From NCBI RefSeq assembly GCF_902833145.1, contig NZ_CADFEN010000001.1:187994-251993 (forward strand): a stretch of DNA of 64,000 nucleotides, given 5' to 3'. Shown here piece by piece: positions 1-7,880 of the stretch; within the stretch, counting starts at the first letter, position 1, and each line of letters begins with the position of its first letter. Origin of the DNA: Burkholderia sp. BCC0506 (GTDB lineage Bacteria > Pseudomonadota > Gammaproteobacteria > Burkholderiales > Burkholderiaceae). Below the pieces are notes generated by a model. That model saw only the letters and a program-made list of their open reading frames with translations, ran no database searches and had not been told where the DNA came from. Made by a program: the position numbers and the translations under genes.

Positions 1-413
1 TAGCCGTGGCAGACCGACGACACGACGCCGCCGTGCTCGTAGATCTCGCGCGTGAGCCGCTGCAGTCCCGCATCGTCGGGGTAGTCCCACATCACCGCGT
101 GGCCGCCGGTGAAGTAGATCGCGTCGAACTCGCCCGGATCGATCTCGTCCGGGCGCGCGGTGTGCGCGAGCAGCGCCTCGTTCGCCTTGTCGGCGCGCCA
201 TGCCTTCGACGCGGCGTCGGCGTGCGGCCATTTGAGCGAGCGCGGCTCCAGCGGCGACACGCCGCCTTTCGGGCTCACGAGCTGCTGCTCGTAACCCCTC
301 GCCGCGAAGATGTGATGGGCATGGGTGAGTTCGGACAGCCACAGGCCGGTCGGTTGCGACGGATCGGCGTAGTGCGCGACATTGCTGACGACGTGAAGGA
401 TGCGCTTGCTCAC
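1..413 (-). CDS. DJ-1/PfpI-family class I glutamine amidotransferase-like protein (partial)
   Basis: The minus-strand reading frame starts at a GTG at 413 and runs off the window edge, so about 137 N-terminal residues are visible. They include ILHVVSNVAHY at the start, then a FDAIYFTGGHAVMWDYPDD segment and, at the edge, GGVVSSVCHG. That last segment is the nucleophile-elbow Cys with its Gly-rich turn typical of the DJ-1/PfpI/HchA fold. Members are glyoxalase III, deglycase or chaperone-like stress proteins; which activity applies here cannot be told. An AAGGA ribosome site lies 9 nt before the GTG. The gene lies downstream of the tetR gene on the same strand but has its own MerR-type promoter (518-548). 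Confidence 0.8.
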   Translation of the reverse strand, partial: MSKRILHVVSNVAHYADPSQPTGLWLSELTHAHHIFAARGYEQQLVSPKGGVSPLEPRSLKWPHADAASKAWRADKANEALLAHTARPDEIDPGEFDAIYFTGGHAVMWDYPDDAGLQRLTREIYEHGGVVSSVCHG

Positions 414-517
414 GATGCGGTTTCCTTGTGACCGGCCACGGGCGGACGTCTTCGACGCGCCGCCGGATTGTCGGATGGCAGTGTTCATACCATGGCCTCG
501 ATACGCTGCCGACGCAA

Positions 518-548
518 ACCATAACCTTTAAGTGAAGTTCAAGGTCAA
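518..548 (-). promoter_or_regulatory. MerR-type promoter with 19-bp spacer upstream of the DJ-1/PfpI gene
   Basis: Reading the minus strand, TTGACC (548-543) and TATGGT (523-518) form -35 and -10 hexamers separated by exactly 19 bp. The spacer region carries an imperfect 22-bp dyad (524-545) with outer arms ACCTT and AAGGT; 8 of 11 pairs match. An overlong spacer with a dyad centred between the hexamers is the hallmark of promoters twisted open by MerR-family activators such as SoxR, CueR or ZntR. The -35 overlaps the stop codon of the upstream tetR gene. No MerR gene lies inside the window. Confidence 0.6.
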
Positions 549-1198
549 GTCTTTTTCCCTTTGGTCGCCCGTGCGCGCTTCTCAGGCAGCAAGAGTCCGT
601 CCAGCAACGTCGTCAGCGCGTCTTCGATCGCGTGATCGCCGACCTTCTCGCGCACCAATCGCCCGTCGATCGCGAGCATCGTCAGGCCATGGAGGTGCGC
701 CCAGCACGCGGTTGCCTGACCCAGCGCCGGGCGCGGGCGAATCGTGCCGGCACGCTGCCCGTGTTCGAGGATCTCGACGACCAGCAGGAACGGCGCCTGC
801 ACGCGCGGGTCGAGATGGATATCCGAAGGCTCTCCGGCATCCGCGGCAAACATCAGTCGATACAGATCCGGGTTGCGTTGCCCGAACGCGAGATGGGCAT
901 GGGCGAGCGCCAGCAGGACGTCCGGTGCGTCGGCCGCATGATCGACGGACGCGACGAGATCGTCGTGCAGGCGATCGAAACCGATCAGCGCGAGCTCGTG
1001 CAGCAGCGCGGCCTTGTCCGGGAAATGCCGGTACGGCGCGGAATGGCTGACGTTCGCTCGCCGCGCGATTTCGCGCAACGTGAACTGCCAGCCCTGCTGC
1101 TCCTGCAGCGTATCGAGTGCCGTTTCGATGATCGCGCGACGCAGATCCCCGTGGTGGTAAGTCTTTTGGCCGGCATCTGCCTCCCCATCCGACGACAT
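545..1198 (-). CDS. TetR/AcrR-family transcriptional regulator
   Basis: A 217-residue protein with an N-terminal TetR DNA-binding domain (about residues 14-65). The helix-turn-helix reads TLREIARRANVSHSAPYRHF, followed by the usual FPDKAALLHELA helix. The C-terminal part is an all-helical ligand and dimer domain of normal length. It diverges from the aldehyde dehydrogenase gene, with 99 bp between the start codons, and that gap holds two matching imperfect palindromes (1211-1229 and 1255-1273). The arrangement is typical of a repressor that controls itself and the neighbouring dehydrogenase gene and is released by an aldehyde or aromatic ligand; the ligand is not visible from sequence. Confidence 0.9.
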   Translation of the reverse strand: MSSDGEADAGQKTYHHGDLRRAIIETALDTLQEQQGWQFTLREIARRANVSHSAPYRHFPDKAALLHELALIGFDRLHDDLVASVDHAADAPDVLLALAHAHLAFGQRNPDLYRLMFAADAGEPSDIHLDPRVQAPFLLVVEILEHGQRAGTIRPRPALGQATACWAHLHGLTMLAIDGRLVREKVGDHAIEDALTTLLDGLLLPEKRARATKGKKT

Positions 1199-1210
1199 CG
1201 TATTGCTCCT

Positions 1211-1273
1211 ATGTTGACAGGGAACACATTGTGGCCCTATGATCCGTCTCAGGCAAGTTGACAGTGTCTACAT
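1211..1273. promoter_or_regulatory. two TetR operator candidates in the tetR/aldehyde dehydrogenase gap
   Basis: Two 19-bp sites, ATGTTGACAGGGAACACAT (1211-1229) and AAGTTGACAGTGTCTACAT (1255-1273), share 14 of 19 positions. They are imperfect versions of one palindrome, roughly ATGTTGACA-N-TGTCAACAT. Their 44-bp centre spacing places both on nearly the same face of the helix. They sit between divergent starts, as expected for operators of the adjacent TetR regulator. Confidence 0.6.
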
Positions 1274-1297
1274 AGGCGCAACCTCGTGAGGTGCATC

Positions 1298-2773
1298 ATG
1301 GCCGTTCCCGCAGCATCCAGTTCCAGCATCGACCCGGCGGCGTTGCTCGCCCGCCAGCGCAGCGCGTTCGTCGCCGAGGGGCCGCCGGGCCTGCAGCAGC
1401 GCAAGGCCCGGCTCGCGCGGCTGCGGGCCGTGGTGCTGGATCACCGTCGCGACGTGGAGGAAGCGATCAGCGCCGATTTCGGACATCGCTCGCGCCATGA
1501 GACCGCGATCATGGAACTGGTCGGCGTGATCCAGGCGATCGATTACCTGACGCGCAACCTGCGTCGCTTCATGAAGCCGCAGCGCCGGCACGTCGGTCTC
1601 CTCTATCGCGCCGGGCGGGCGCATGTGGAATACCAGCCGCTGGGCGTGATCGGCGTGATGGCGCCGTGGAATTACCCGTTCTCGCTGACGTTCATTCCGC
1701 TGGCCACCGCGCTGGCCGCCGGCAACCGCGCGATGCTCAAGCCGTCGGAGCTGACGCCGCGCACCAGCGAGCTGATGCGGCGCATGCTCGCGGATACCTT
1801 CCCGAGCGAGGAAGTCGCGGTCGTCCTCGGCGGCCCCGACGTCGGCGCCGCGTTCAGCGGGCTGCCGTTCGATCATTTGCTGTTTACCGGCAGCACGCAA
1901 GTGGGCCGCAAGGTCATGAAGGCGGCGAGCGACAATCTCGTGCCGGTCACGCTCGAACTGGGCGGCAAGAGCCCCGTGATCGTCGCAAGAGGGCATGTCG
2001 ACGGCCGAACGATGTCGAGCATCGTGTTCGGCAAGCTGTCGAACGGCGGACAGACGTGCGTGGCGCCCGACTATGCGCTGGTGCACGAAGACGATCTGGA
2101 CACGTTCGTCGCGCAATACGACGCGGCCGTCGCGCGTTTCTATCCGGACGGGCCGACCAGCCCGGACTATACGTCGATCGTCAGCGACCGGCATTACGAC
2201 CGCCTGAAAGGCCTCGTCGACGAAGCGCGCAGCCGCGGCGCGCGGGTGATCGAGGCCGGCGTGAATCCGCGCGGCGCGGCGACCCGCAAGCGGACGCTCG
2301 CGCCGACGCTGATCGTGGGAGCGGCCGACGACACGGCCGTCATGCAGGAAGAGATCTTCGGGCCGATCCTGCCGGTGCGCACGTATCGCACGATCGACGA
2401 GGTCGTCGATTACGTGAATGCGCGTCCGCGGCCGCTGGCGCTGTATTACTTCGGCGTGCGGGACGACGACTGCGAGACGTTGCTCAAGCGCACCACGTCG
2501 GGCAATGTCGGTATCAACAACACGGTCCTGCACGTCGCGCAGGAAGACTTGCCGTTCGGCGGCGTCGGCCCGAGCGGGATGGGCGCATATCACGGCATCG
2601 AGGGATTCCGCGCGATGAGCCACGCGAAGGGCGTGTTCGTGCAGGGGCGCTGGAACCTGCCGAGCCTGCTGCGTGCGCCGTTCGGCAAGCTCGCGGACAT
2701 GTCGCTGGCGGCGCTGCTCGGGCGGAGCCGCGAGCCGGCCGGCGGGCGTGTCGAATGGAGCGCGAAGCGTTGA
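1298..2773 (+). CDS. calB: coniferyl-aldehyde-dehydrogenase-type NAD(P)-dependent aldehyde dehydrogenase
   Basis: An aldehyde dehydrogenase of 491 residues from the ATG at 1298, which has GAGG six bases before it; an upstream in-frame GTG at 1286 lacks a better site. The cofactor-binding stretch VMAPWNYPFSLTFIPLA, the FTGSTQVGR turn, general base Glu in LELGGKSPV (about residue 220) and catalytic Cys in NGGQTCVAPDY (about 254) are all present. The C-terminal PFGGVGPSGMGAYHG motif and the membrane-leaning C-terminus match the coniferyl aldehyde dehydrogenase subgroup, which oxidises phenylpropanoid or other hydrophobic aldehydes to acids. It is probably repressed by the divergent TetR protein. 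Substrate assignment is by subgroup resemblance only. Confidence 0.85.
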   Translation: MAVPAASSSSIDPAALLARQRSAFVAEGPPGLQQRKARLARLRAVVLDHRRDVEEAISADFGHRSRHETAIMELVGVIQAIDYLTRNLRRFMKPQRRHVGLLYRAGRAHVEYQPLGVIGVMAPWNYPFSLTFIPLATALAAGNRAMLKPSELTPRTSELMRRMLADTFPSEEVAVVLGGPDVGAAFSGLPFDHLLFTGSTQVGRKVMKAASDNLVPVTLELGGKSPVIVARGHVDGRTMSSIVFGKLSNGGQTCVAPDYALVHEDDLDTFVAQYDAAVARFYPDGPTSPDYTSIVSDRHYDRLKGLVDEARSRGARVIEAGVNPRGAATRKRTLAPTLIVGAADDTAVMQEEIFGPILPVRTYRTIDEVVDYVNARPRPLALYYFGVRDDDCETLLKRTTSGNVGINNTVLHVAQEDLPFGGVGPSGMGAYHGIEGFRAMSHAKGVFVQGRWNLPSLLRAPFGKLADMSLAALLGRSREPAGGRVEWSAKR

Positions 2774-2825
2774 GCAAGGCGGAGCGCCGTGCGTGCGCCG
2801 CGGGTATCGTCGCGGGCGCGGCCCG

Positions 2826-3704
2826 CTATACGCGGGTGCGCTTGCCCGCGCCCGTGCGAGCCGCCGTTTCCTCCAGAATCGTCGTGGCGAATTCGACGGC
2901 CGCCGGCATCCGCGCGTCGTGCATCATCACGAACTCCATCTCGGGCAGTTCCGGCAAGCCTTCGGGCAAGCCCAATTCGCGAAGCGTGTCGTCGATCGCG
3001 CTGCGCGGCACCGGCGCGATCGCGATGCCGGCCCGCGCGAAGGTCCGGATGCCGGTGACGCTCGGGCTTTCGCACGCGATCCGGTAGTGCATCCCGGCCA
3101 GCGCGAGCGCCGTGATGGCTGCGCCGCGGTACGGGCATGGATCGGGGAAGCACGCGAGCGGCACGTCCCCTTCCGGAAGCGGCTCGTTGCGCGCGAACGC
3201 CCAGACGAGCGGCTCTTGCCACAACGTCGCGCCATGGCCCGCGTGCGAGCACCGGCTGCCGATCACGAGATCGAATTCGCCGTCGGCATGCCGTCGAAAC
3301 AGGCTGTCGCCGATATCGACGACCAGATCCAGCCGCAGGCCGCGCCGCGCGGCGCCATGGCGGCGCATCAGGTCCGGCAGCCAGCCGCCCGCGAAATCCT
3401 CCGACACGCCGATCCGCAGCCTGACGTCGACGATATCGGCCGTTCCCAGCCTTGCGCGGGCTTCCTCGCTCAGATTGAGCATCGCACGCGCGTAGCCCAG
3501 CAGCGTTTCGCCATGCCCGGTGAGCGCCACGCTGCGGGTATTGCGCACGAGCAGCGTCTGGCCGACCTGTTCCTCGAGCCGAACGATCTGCGCGCTGACC
3601 GCGGACTGGCTGAGGTTCAGCCGGCGTCCGGCACCGGTGAAGCTGCGCACGTCGGCGACCGCAACGAACGTATGAAGCAGCGCCGTGTCGAGAGGAGCAT
3701 TCAT
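2826..3704 (-). CDS. LysR-family transcriptional regulator
   Basis: A 292-residue LysR regulator. The winged helix-turn-helix lies at about residues 8-66, with RSFTGAGRRLNLSQSAVSAQ as the recognition region, followed by a periplasmic-binding-like effector domain from about residue 92. It is convergent with the aldehyde dehydrogenase gene and divergent from the azoreductase gene, 132 bp apart, so the azoreductase is the likeliest target. An inverted repeat (3710-3725) lies directly before its start codon and may serve autoregulation. The effector is unknown. Confidence 0.9.
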   Translation of the reverse strand: MNAPLDTALLHTFVAVADVRSFTGAGRRLNLSQSAVSAQIVRLEEQVGQTLLVRNTRSVALTGHGETLLGYARAMLNLSEEARARLGTADIVDVRLRIGVSEDFAGGWLPDLMRRHGAARRGLRLDLVVDIGDSLFRRHADGEFDLVIGSRCSHAGHGATLWQEPLVWAFARNEPLPEGDVPLACFPDPCPYRGAAITALALAGMHYRIACESPSVTGIRTFARAGIAIAPVPRSAIDDTLRELGLPEGLPELPEMEFVMMHDARMPAAVEFATTILEETAARTGAGKRTRV

Positions 3705-3709
3705 TCATC

Positions 3710-3725
3710 ACCAATCCGGGTTGGT
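3710..3725. promoter_or_regulatory. inverted repeat between the lysR and azoreductase genes
   Basis: ACCAA and TTGGT arms separated by 6 bp (ACCAATCCGGGTTGGT) lie 5 bp upstream of the LysR start codon, followed by an A+T-rich stretch (GATCAATTAATAT). Its place between the divergent genes suggests a regulator-binding site, but no binding consensus is known to me. Confidence 0.4.
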
Positions 3726-3836
3726 TTGATCAATTAATATCGTTTCCGGATTATAGGCCGACCCGATAGGCTGCGAGATGCCGTGGGCGAGCGCGCATCC
3801 CGCGCGCCGTCGTCACGCCTGGCAAGGATCGGCACC

Positions 3837-4469
3837 ATGACACGCGTGCTCTATATCGAAGGCTCACCCAACAAGGCCTATTCGGCGTCCATCGAGGTGT
3901 GCAATGCATTTCTCGACACATACCGGCAGGTTCATCCCGATCACGAGATCCGCAAGCTCGATATCTGGGATCTGCCGTTGCCCGAATTCGATGCCGCCGC
4001 GCTGGCCGCGAAATATGCCGGCCTGAGCGGTACGACGTTGACGCCGGAACAGGCTGCTGCGTGGCGGCAGATCGAACGGCTCGCGGCGCCGTTCCACGAA
4101 GCGGACAAGTTCCTGTTCGGCGTGCCGCTGTGGAATTTCAGCATTCCGTACAAACTCAAGCACCTGATCGACGTGATCTCGCAGAAGGACGTGTTGTTCA
4201 CGTTCGACGCAGCGGGGTTTACCGGGAAGCTGGCCGGAAAGAAGGCGGCGGTCGTCTACGCGCGCGGGCTCGCGTACCAGTCGCCGGGGTCGTTCACACC
4301 GGCCGCCGAGTTCGATCTGCAGCGCCCTTACATGGAAACGTGGCTCAAGTTCGTGGGCGTGACGGACATCACGGGGATCGTCGTCGAGCGCACGCTGTTC
4401 GGCCCGGACGGGACGGTCGACCGCAGCCGGGCAATCGACGAGGCACGGGCGATCGCGCGGACGTTCTGA
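3837..4469 (+). CDS. azoR: FMN-dependent NADH-azoreductase / flavodoxin-fold quinone reductase
   Basis: The start is the ATG at 3837, where MTRVLYIEGSPNKAYSASIE opens with the first beta strand and the phosphate-binding SPNKAYSAS loop of the flavodoxin-like fold; the longer frame from 3783 adds an unstructured leader. This gives 210 residues, the usual AzoR length. The FMN-contact segment GVPLWNFSIPYKLKHLIDVI is intact. The family reduces quinones and azo dyes by two-electron transfer from NAD(P)H and protects against thiol and quinone stress. It diverges from a LysR gene that probably controls it and is convergent with a LysE-type exporter gene. Confidence 0.85.
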   Translation: MTRVLYIEGSPNKAYSASIEVCNAFLDTYRQVHPDHEIRKLDIWDLPLPEFDAAALAAKYAGLSGTTLTPEQAAAWRQIERLAAPFHEADKFLFGVPLWNFSIPYKLKHLIDVISQKDVLFTFDAAGFTGKLAGKKAAVVYARGLAYQSPGSFTPAAEFDLQRPYMETWLKFVGVTDITGIVVERTLFGPDGTVDRSRAIDEARAIARTF

Positions 4470-4474
4470 CGTTG

Positions 4475-4495
4475 CCGCGCGCTGCATCCGCGCGG
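4475..4495. terminator. short hairpin between convergent azoreductase and LysE genes
   Basis: Arms CCGCGCG and CGCGCGG with a 7-nt loop lie 5 nt after the azoreductase stop and just before the LysE stop. There is no T-tract, so this is only a weak bidirectional terminator candidate. Confidence 0.35.
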
Positions 4496-4503
4496 GTTGG
4501 GTG

Positions 4504-5157
4504 TCAGCGCGCGCCGCGTGCGATGGCGAGCGCGACGCCGAAGCCCACCAGCAGGCATCCGAACGTGCGATCGATCCAGTGTCGCAGCGACAGCAGGCGA
4601 TCGCGGACCGCCGTGGCCGAGAAACAGACCGCCACGACGGTGAACCAGCAGGCATGCGCGGCCGCGATGAATGCGCCGTAGCCGATCTGCACGATCGACG
4701 GCGTGTCGGGCCGGACGGCCTGCATGAACAGGCTGACGATGAATACGGTGGTTTTGGGGTTCAACACATTGGTCAGGAAGCCCGTGCGCAGCGCGGCGAG
4801 ATCGGACAGCGGCGCGACGCGGGTGTCGGCTTGCACGCTGCCGGCTTTCGTCAGGAGCATCCTTGCGCCGAGGTAGATCAGGTAGATCGCGCCGACCAGC
4901 TTGACGGCATTGAAGAGCCACAGCGACTGACGAATCAGGAGCCCGACACCCAGCAGCGTGTAGGTCACGTGAACCGTTACGCCGAGCCCGATCCCGCATG
5001 CGGTGAGTACGCCGGAACGGCGCGACTGCATCAGGCTGTTGCGCGTGACCATCGCGAAGTCCGGCCCGGGACTGATCACGGCGAGCAGCGTGATGGTGAC
5101 GACGACTATCAGTTCGGTCATGGTGTCGCTCCCGAGGGAGATATCTTGATGGCACAA
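4504..5157 (-). CDS. LysE/RhtB-family amino-acid exporter
   Basis: A 217-residue integral membrane protein with about six hydrophobic helices and the family signature near the N-terminus, LLAVISPGPDFAMVTRNSL, in which the SPGPDF motif is diagnostic for LysE/RhtB exporters. These carriers export amino acids or related metabolites by proton antiport. The gene starts 31 bp from the divergent LysR gene, a classic exporter-regulator pairing (compare lysE with lysG/argP types), so the LysR protein probably induces it in response to its substrate. The substrate cannot be inferred. Confidence 0.88.
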   Translation of the reverse strand: MCHQDISLGSDTMTELIVVVTITLLAVISPGPDFAMVTRNSLMQSRRSGVLTACGIGLGVTVHVTYTLLGVGLLIRQSLWLFNAVKLVGAIYLIYLGARMLLTKAGSVQADTRVAPLSDLAALRTGFLTNVLNPKTTVFIVSLFMQAVRPDTPSIVQIGYGAFIAAAHACWFTVVAVCFSATAVRDRLLSLRHWIDRTFGCLLVGFGVALAIARGAR

Positions 5158-5188
5158 TCGTACCGATCGTGCTTCATCAGGAAAAACG

Positions 5189-6112
5189 ATGATTTCTGAC
5201 CGGAATGGTGAATCTGACTCACAATCGATTCGTGCGGACCTGCCGTCGCTGATGGCGCTGCGTTGTTTCGACGCGGCGGCGCGTCACGAGAATTTCAGTC
5301 GCGCGGCCGACGAGCTGTGCCTGACCCATGGCGCGGTCAGCCGCGCGGTGCGTCTGCTCGAGGACGATCTGGGCGTGGCGTTGTTCGAGCGGCGCAGTCG
5401 TCGCGTGTTCCTGACCGATGCGGGCCGCACACTCGCGCAGGCCGTTCATGATGGCCTCGGCCTGATGCGTCACGCCGTACACGCGTTACGCAGCGAGGCC
5501 GCCCGTGCGCGGCGTTCGGTCCTGTCGTGCGAGCCGACGCTCCTGATGCGCTGGCTGATCCCGCGCTGGCCGGATTTCCAGGCGCGGCATGCGGGCATCG
5601 ATATTCATCTGGCCGCCGCGGGCGGGCCGTTCTCGTTCGACAGCGGTATCGACATGGCGATTCGTCGCAACGACTTCGCGTGGCCGGCGGCGTATCACGC
5701 CGAGCATCTGTTCGCCGAACGGGTGGGGCCGGTTTGCCGGCCGGACAAGGTCGGTGCGTGGTTTGCGTCGCGTCGCGGCGGTCGTGTGTTGAAGCCCGAC
5801 GCCGCGCTACTGCATACGCGGACCCGGCCGGACGCATGGCGTACATGGGCGGTGGCGGCGAATCAGCCGGCCGCGAGCGGGCGCGGGCAGCGGTTCGACC
5901 ACTTCTACTTCAGTCTGCAGGCGGCCGTCGCGGGGCTGGGAGTCGCGATCGGGCCGTGGCATCTGGTGCGCGACGATATCGAAAGCGGTGTGCTCGTTGC
6001 GCCGATGGGGTTCGTCGAAGATGGGTCGGACTACTACCTGCTGACGCCGGCGCCGGTGGCGGACGGGAGTGCGCAGGCGGCGTTGCTGGGGTGGTTGAGG
6101 GGGACGGTGTGA
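5189..6112 (+). CDS. LysR-family regulator, GcvA-like
   Basis: A 307-residue LysR protein. The DNA-binding domain (about residues 16-75) carries NFSRAADELCLTHGAVSRAV, where THGAVSRAVR followed by LFERRSRRVFLTDAG is characteristic of the GcvA-like subgroup. The effector domain continues to a VAGLGVAIGPWHLVRDDI segment near the C-terminus. The very short divergent gap (31 bp) to the LysE exporter gene means the two promoters must overlap, which argues for direct control of that gene. It is unrelated in sequence to the other LysR proteins in the window. Confidence 0.9.
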   Translation: MISDRNGESDSQSIRADLPSLMALRCFDAAARHENFSRAADELCLTHGAVSRAVRLLEDDLGVALFERRSRRVFLTDAGRTLAQAVHDGLGLMRHAVHALRSEAARARRSVLSCEPTLLMRWLIPRWPDFQARHAGIDIHLAAAGGPFSFDSGIDMAIRRNDFAWPAAYHAEHLFAERVGPVCRPDKVGAWFASRRGGRVLKPDAALLHTRTRPDAWRTWAVAANQPAASGRGQRFDHFYFSLQAAVAGLGVAIGPWHLVRDDIESGVLVAPMGFVEDGSDYYLLTPAPVADGSAQAALLGWLRGTV

Positions 6113-6260
6113 CGCCTTGCAGTCCCGGGCCTGAATGAAATACGGTGCGTTTGGTCTTGAGGTCGATACCGCACCAGTCGAAATAGCAGCGAACCTGTTC
6201 CGTCCATGCATCGGCATTCGGCGCATCGATATCCGCGATCCAGACGATGTCGTCGCTCAC
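5910..6260 (-). other. possible truncated gene opposite the end of the LysR gene
   Basis: From an ATG at 6260 the minus strand encodes a protein-like start, MSDDIVWIADIDAPNADAWT, followed by about 28 more residues of ordinary composition (to FHSGPGLQ). It then reads antisense through the last 200 bases of the LysR gene as low-complexity Pro/Ser/Arg. The first 48 residues may be the remnant of a gene whose 3' part was lost when the LysR gene was joined here. I do not recognise a family, and it could also be chance. Confidence 0.3.
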
Positions 6261-6850
6261 GAGATAAACGCGGCTTCGAATCGAAATAAAGAATGAAATG
6301 TACTGGCCAGGGCTGATTCGTGCTTGTCTGCGGCCCGTCTGCTAACGACCGACGCGTGGATCGCGGCGCCGACGTAGGCGAACGACGTACGTTGGCGGCA
6401 TCGGAAACTTGTCGCCGCGAATTGCCGTGCCCGGCGTACGGTATCGCGCGCACACGATCGCGTTCTTCCGCATTCGCGTGCTTTTGAATTGCGGCAAGTG
6501 CGTGGGGCGGCTTCAACGCCGCTTCCGGCACGGGGTAGCGACTTTCTCCGCATCCGGAATTGGCAGCGCCGTGGTTCCGCGCTACGCTCGTCTACGTTGA
6601 ACGATGCAGATGTCGGGCTTTGACGGGCTTTATCGAAATGGCGCGTGATGGCGCGCGCCACTGAAAAATGTCGCGATGTGCTTTATCGGGCCAATGAATG
6701 AGCGCAGGTAAAGCTGCGCACATTCTTCATCTTTTTTATCAGACGTTTGACGACGTTCGTGAAACCAGCGCGATGCCAGGCTGCAACGGACATTTTCCGT
6801 CGCCTTTAAACCCGCAGCCTTTACCCGAAGATCAACGACGAGGCGAAGCC
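6261..6850. other. intergenic region without a convincing gene
   Basis: About 590 bases between the LysR gene (with the remnant opposite it) and the cupin gene. Composition is less G+C-biased than in the flanking genes. Open frames present here are Arg/Ser-rich without domains and read as noise. Possible decayed coding sequence; the cupin promoter should lie towards the right end. Confidence 0.4.
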
Positions 6851-7183
6851 ATGCCACTTCAAACCGGTAATTTATTCAGCGTCGAAGGGCGGCGCGGCGG
6901 CGACGAGCGAATCGACATGCTTGCCACGGGCCCGCGCGTGAACGTCGAGCGAATCGTGTCGATGGGCCATGCGAGCCCCGACGGGTTCTGGTATGACGAC
7001 CCGCGGGCCGAATGGGTCGTGTTGCTGTCCGGTGCGGCCGTGCTCGAATTCGAAGAGGGCGCGACACGGCTCGATATGCGCGCAGGCGATTACGTGCTGA
7101 TCGAGCCGCATTGCCGTCATCGTGTCGCGTGGACGCATGACGAAGTGCAAACCGTCTGGCTTGCCGTCTATTACGAACGCTGA
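6851..7183 (+). CDS. small cupin-domain protein
   Basis: The ATG at 6851 gives 110 residues; the open frame extends upstream to 6698 but that part is not protein-like. One cupin barrel fills the protein. The first conserved motif is around DGFWYDDPRAEWVVLLSG and the second around GDYVLIEPHCRHRVAWT, where the GDYVLIEPHCRHR stretch supplies metal-ligand His residues. The EWVVLLSGAAVLEFEEG segment is typical of stand-alone cupins annotated as phosphoribosylaminoimidazole-carboxamide-like or general metal-binding proteins. It has no operon partner and its function is unknown. Confidence 0.8.
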   Translation: MPLQTGNLFSVEGRRGGDERIDMLATGPRVNVERIVSMGHASPDGFWYDDPRAEWVVLLSGAAVLEFEEGATRLDMRAGDYVLIEPHCRHRVAWTHDEVQTVWLAVYYER

Positions 7184-7352
7184 AGAAAGGATTGGCGTGC
7201 GGCGCGATCGGCCGATTGACCGGTGCGCAACACGCCGATCGGGCAAAACCTCGTCAACCGGAGCGGCCATGGAATACCGCCGGTATCGATGCCCCAATCA
7301 ATGCCTGAATCGCCGGACAGCGCATTGAATCGCGCGGCCCATGCCGGGGATC

Positions 7353-7652
7353 TTATTCCTGGATCAGGAATCGATTGCGATTCTTCGCATCCTTGATCCA
7401 TGCGGGCGCGCGACCGCGGCCCGACCAGGTCGCCCCGGTCTTCGGATCGCGATACTTTGCCTGCACGGGGGCGCCCGCCTGTCTGGCCGGCCGACCGCGG
7501 CGACTACCGAAAATGTCTTTTTCGGTAATGCCGTATTCCGCGACTTTGGTGCGGATGTCGTCGACGATCGCCTGGAATTCGGCGATGCGCGCTGCTTCGG
7601 CTTTCTCGGCCAAAGCATCCATTTGGGCTTTCAGTTCCTTGTAAGTTGCCAT
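7353..7652 (-). CDS. H-NS-family nucleoid-associated DNA-binding protein
   Basis: A 99-residue H-NS-like protein. Residues 1-45 form the charged helical oligomerisation region (MATYKELKAQMDALAEKAEA). The C-terminal DNA-binding domain reads KYRDPKTGATWSGRGRAPAW and then IKDAKN; SGRGRAPAWI is the family core that inserts into the minor groove of A+T-rich DNA. A short Arg/Gly-rich linker with RRGRPARQ is the AT-hook-like extra found in many Burkholderia members. Such proteins silence A+T-rich, often acquired DNA. The unusually A+T-rich gaps at 41977-42594 and 55953-57415 would be natural targets. It is convergent with the cupin gene. Confidence 0.93.
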   Translation of the reverse strand: MATYKELKAQMDALAEKAEAARIAEFQAIVDDIRTKVAEYGITEKDIFGSRRGRPARQAGAPVQAKYRDPKTGATWSGRGRAPAWIKDAKNRNRFLIQE

Positions 7653-7880
7653 ATATCACTCTTCAGGTTGTGTCCATACATGATAGCGGTTTCAACCGGA
7701 AATGACGAAGAAAATTGCTCCGACTACGAATTTCATTGTCGATATGGCAATACACCACTGCTTCGAACACCTGAGAAGTGGCTCGATTGGATCGTTTGCC
7801 GCCGATCTTCTCATGCGGGACAAGCTTCGGAGACTCAATTATTCTTTATCTTTTTTTCATAAGGATCGGGGAATTCACTG

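Noticed and set aside
1268-2623. 451-codon minus-strand frame opposite the aldehyde dehydrogenase gene
   Set aside because: Composition of antisense noise (Arg/Ala/His-rich); the plus strand carries all aldehyde dehydrogenase motifs.
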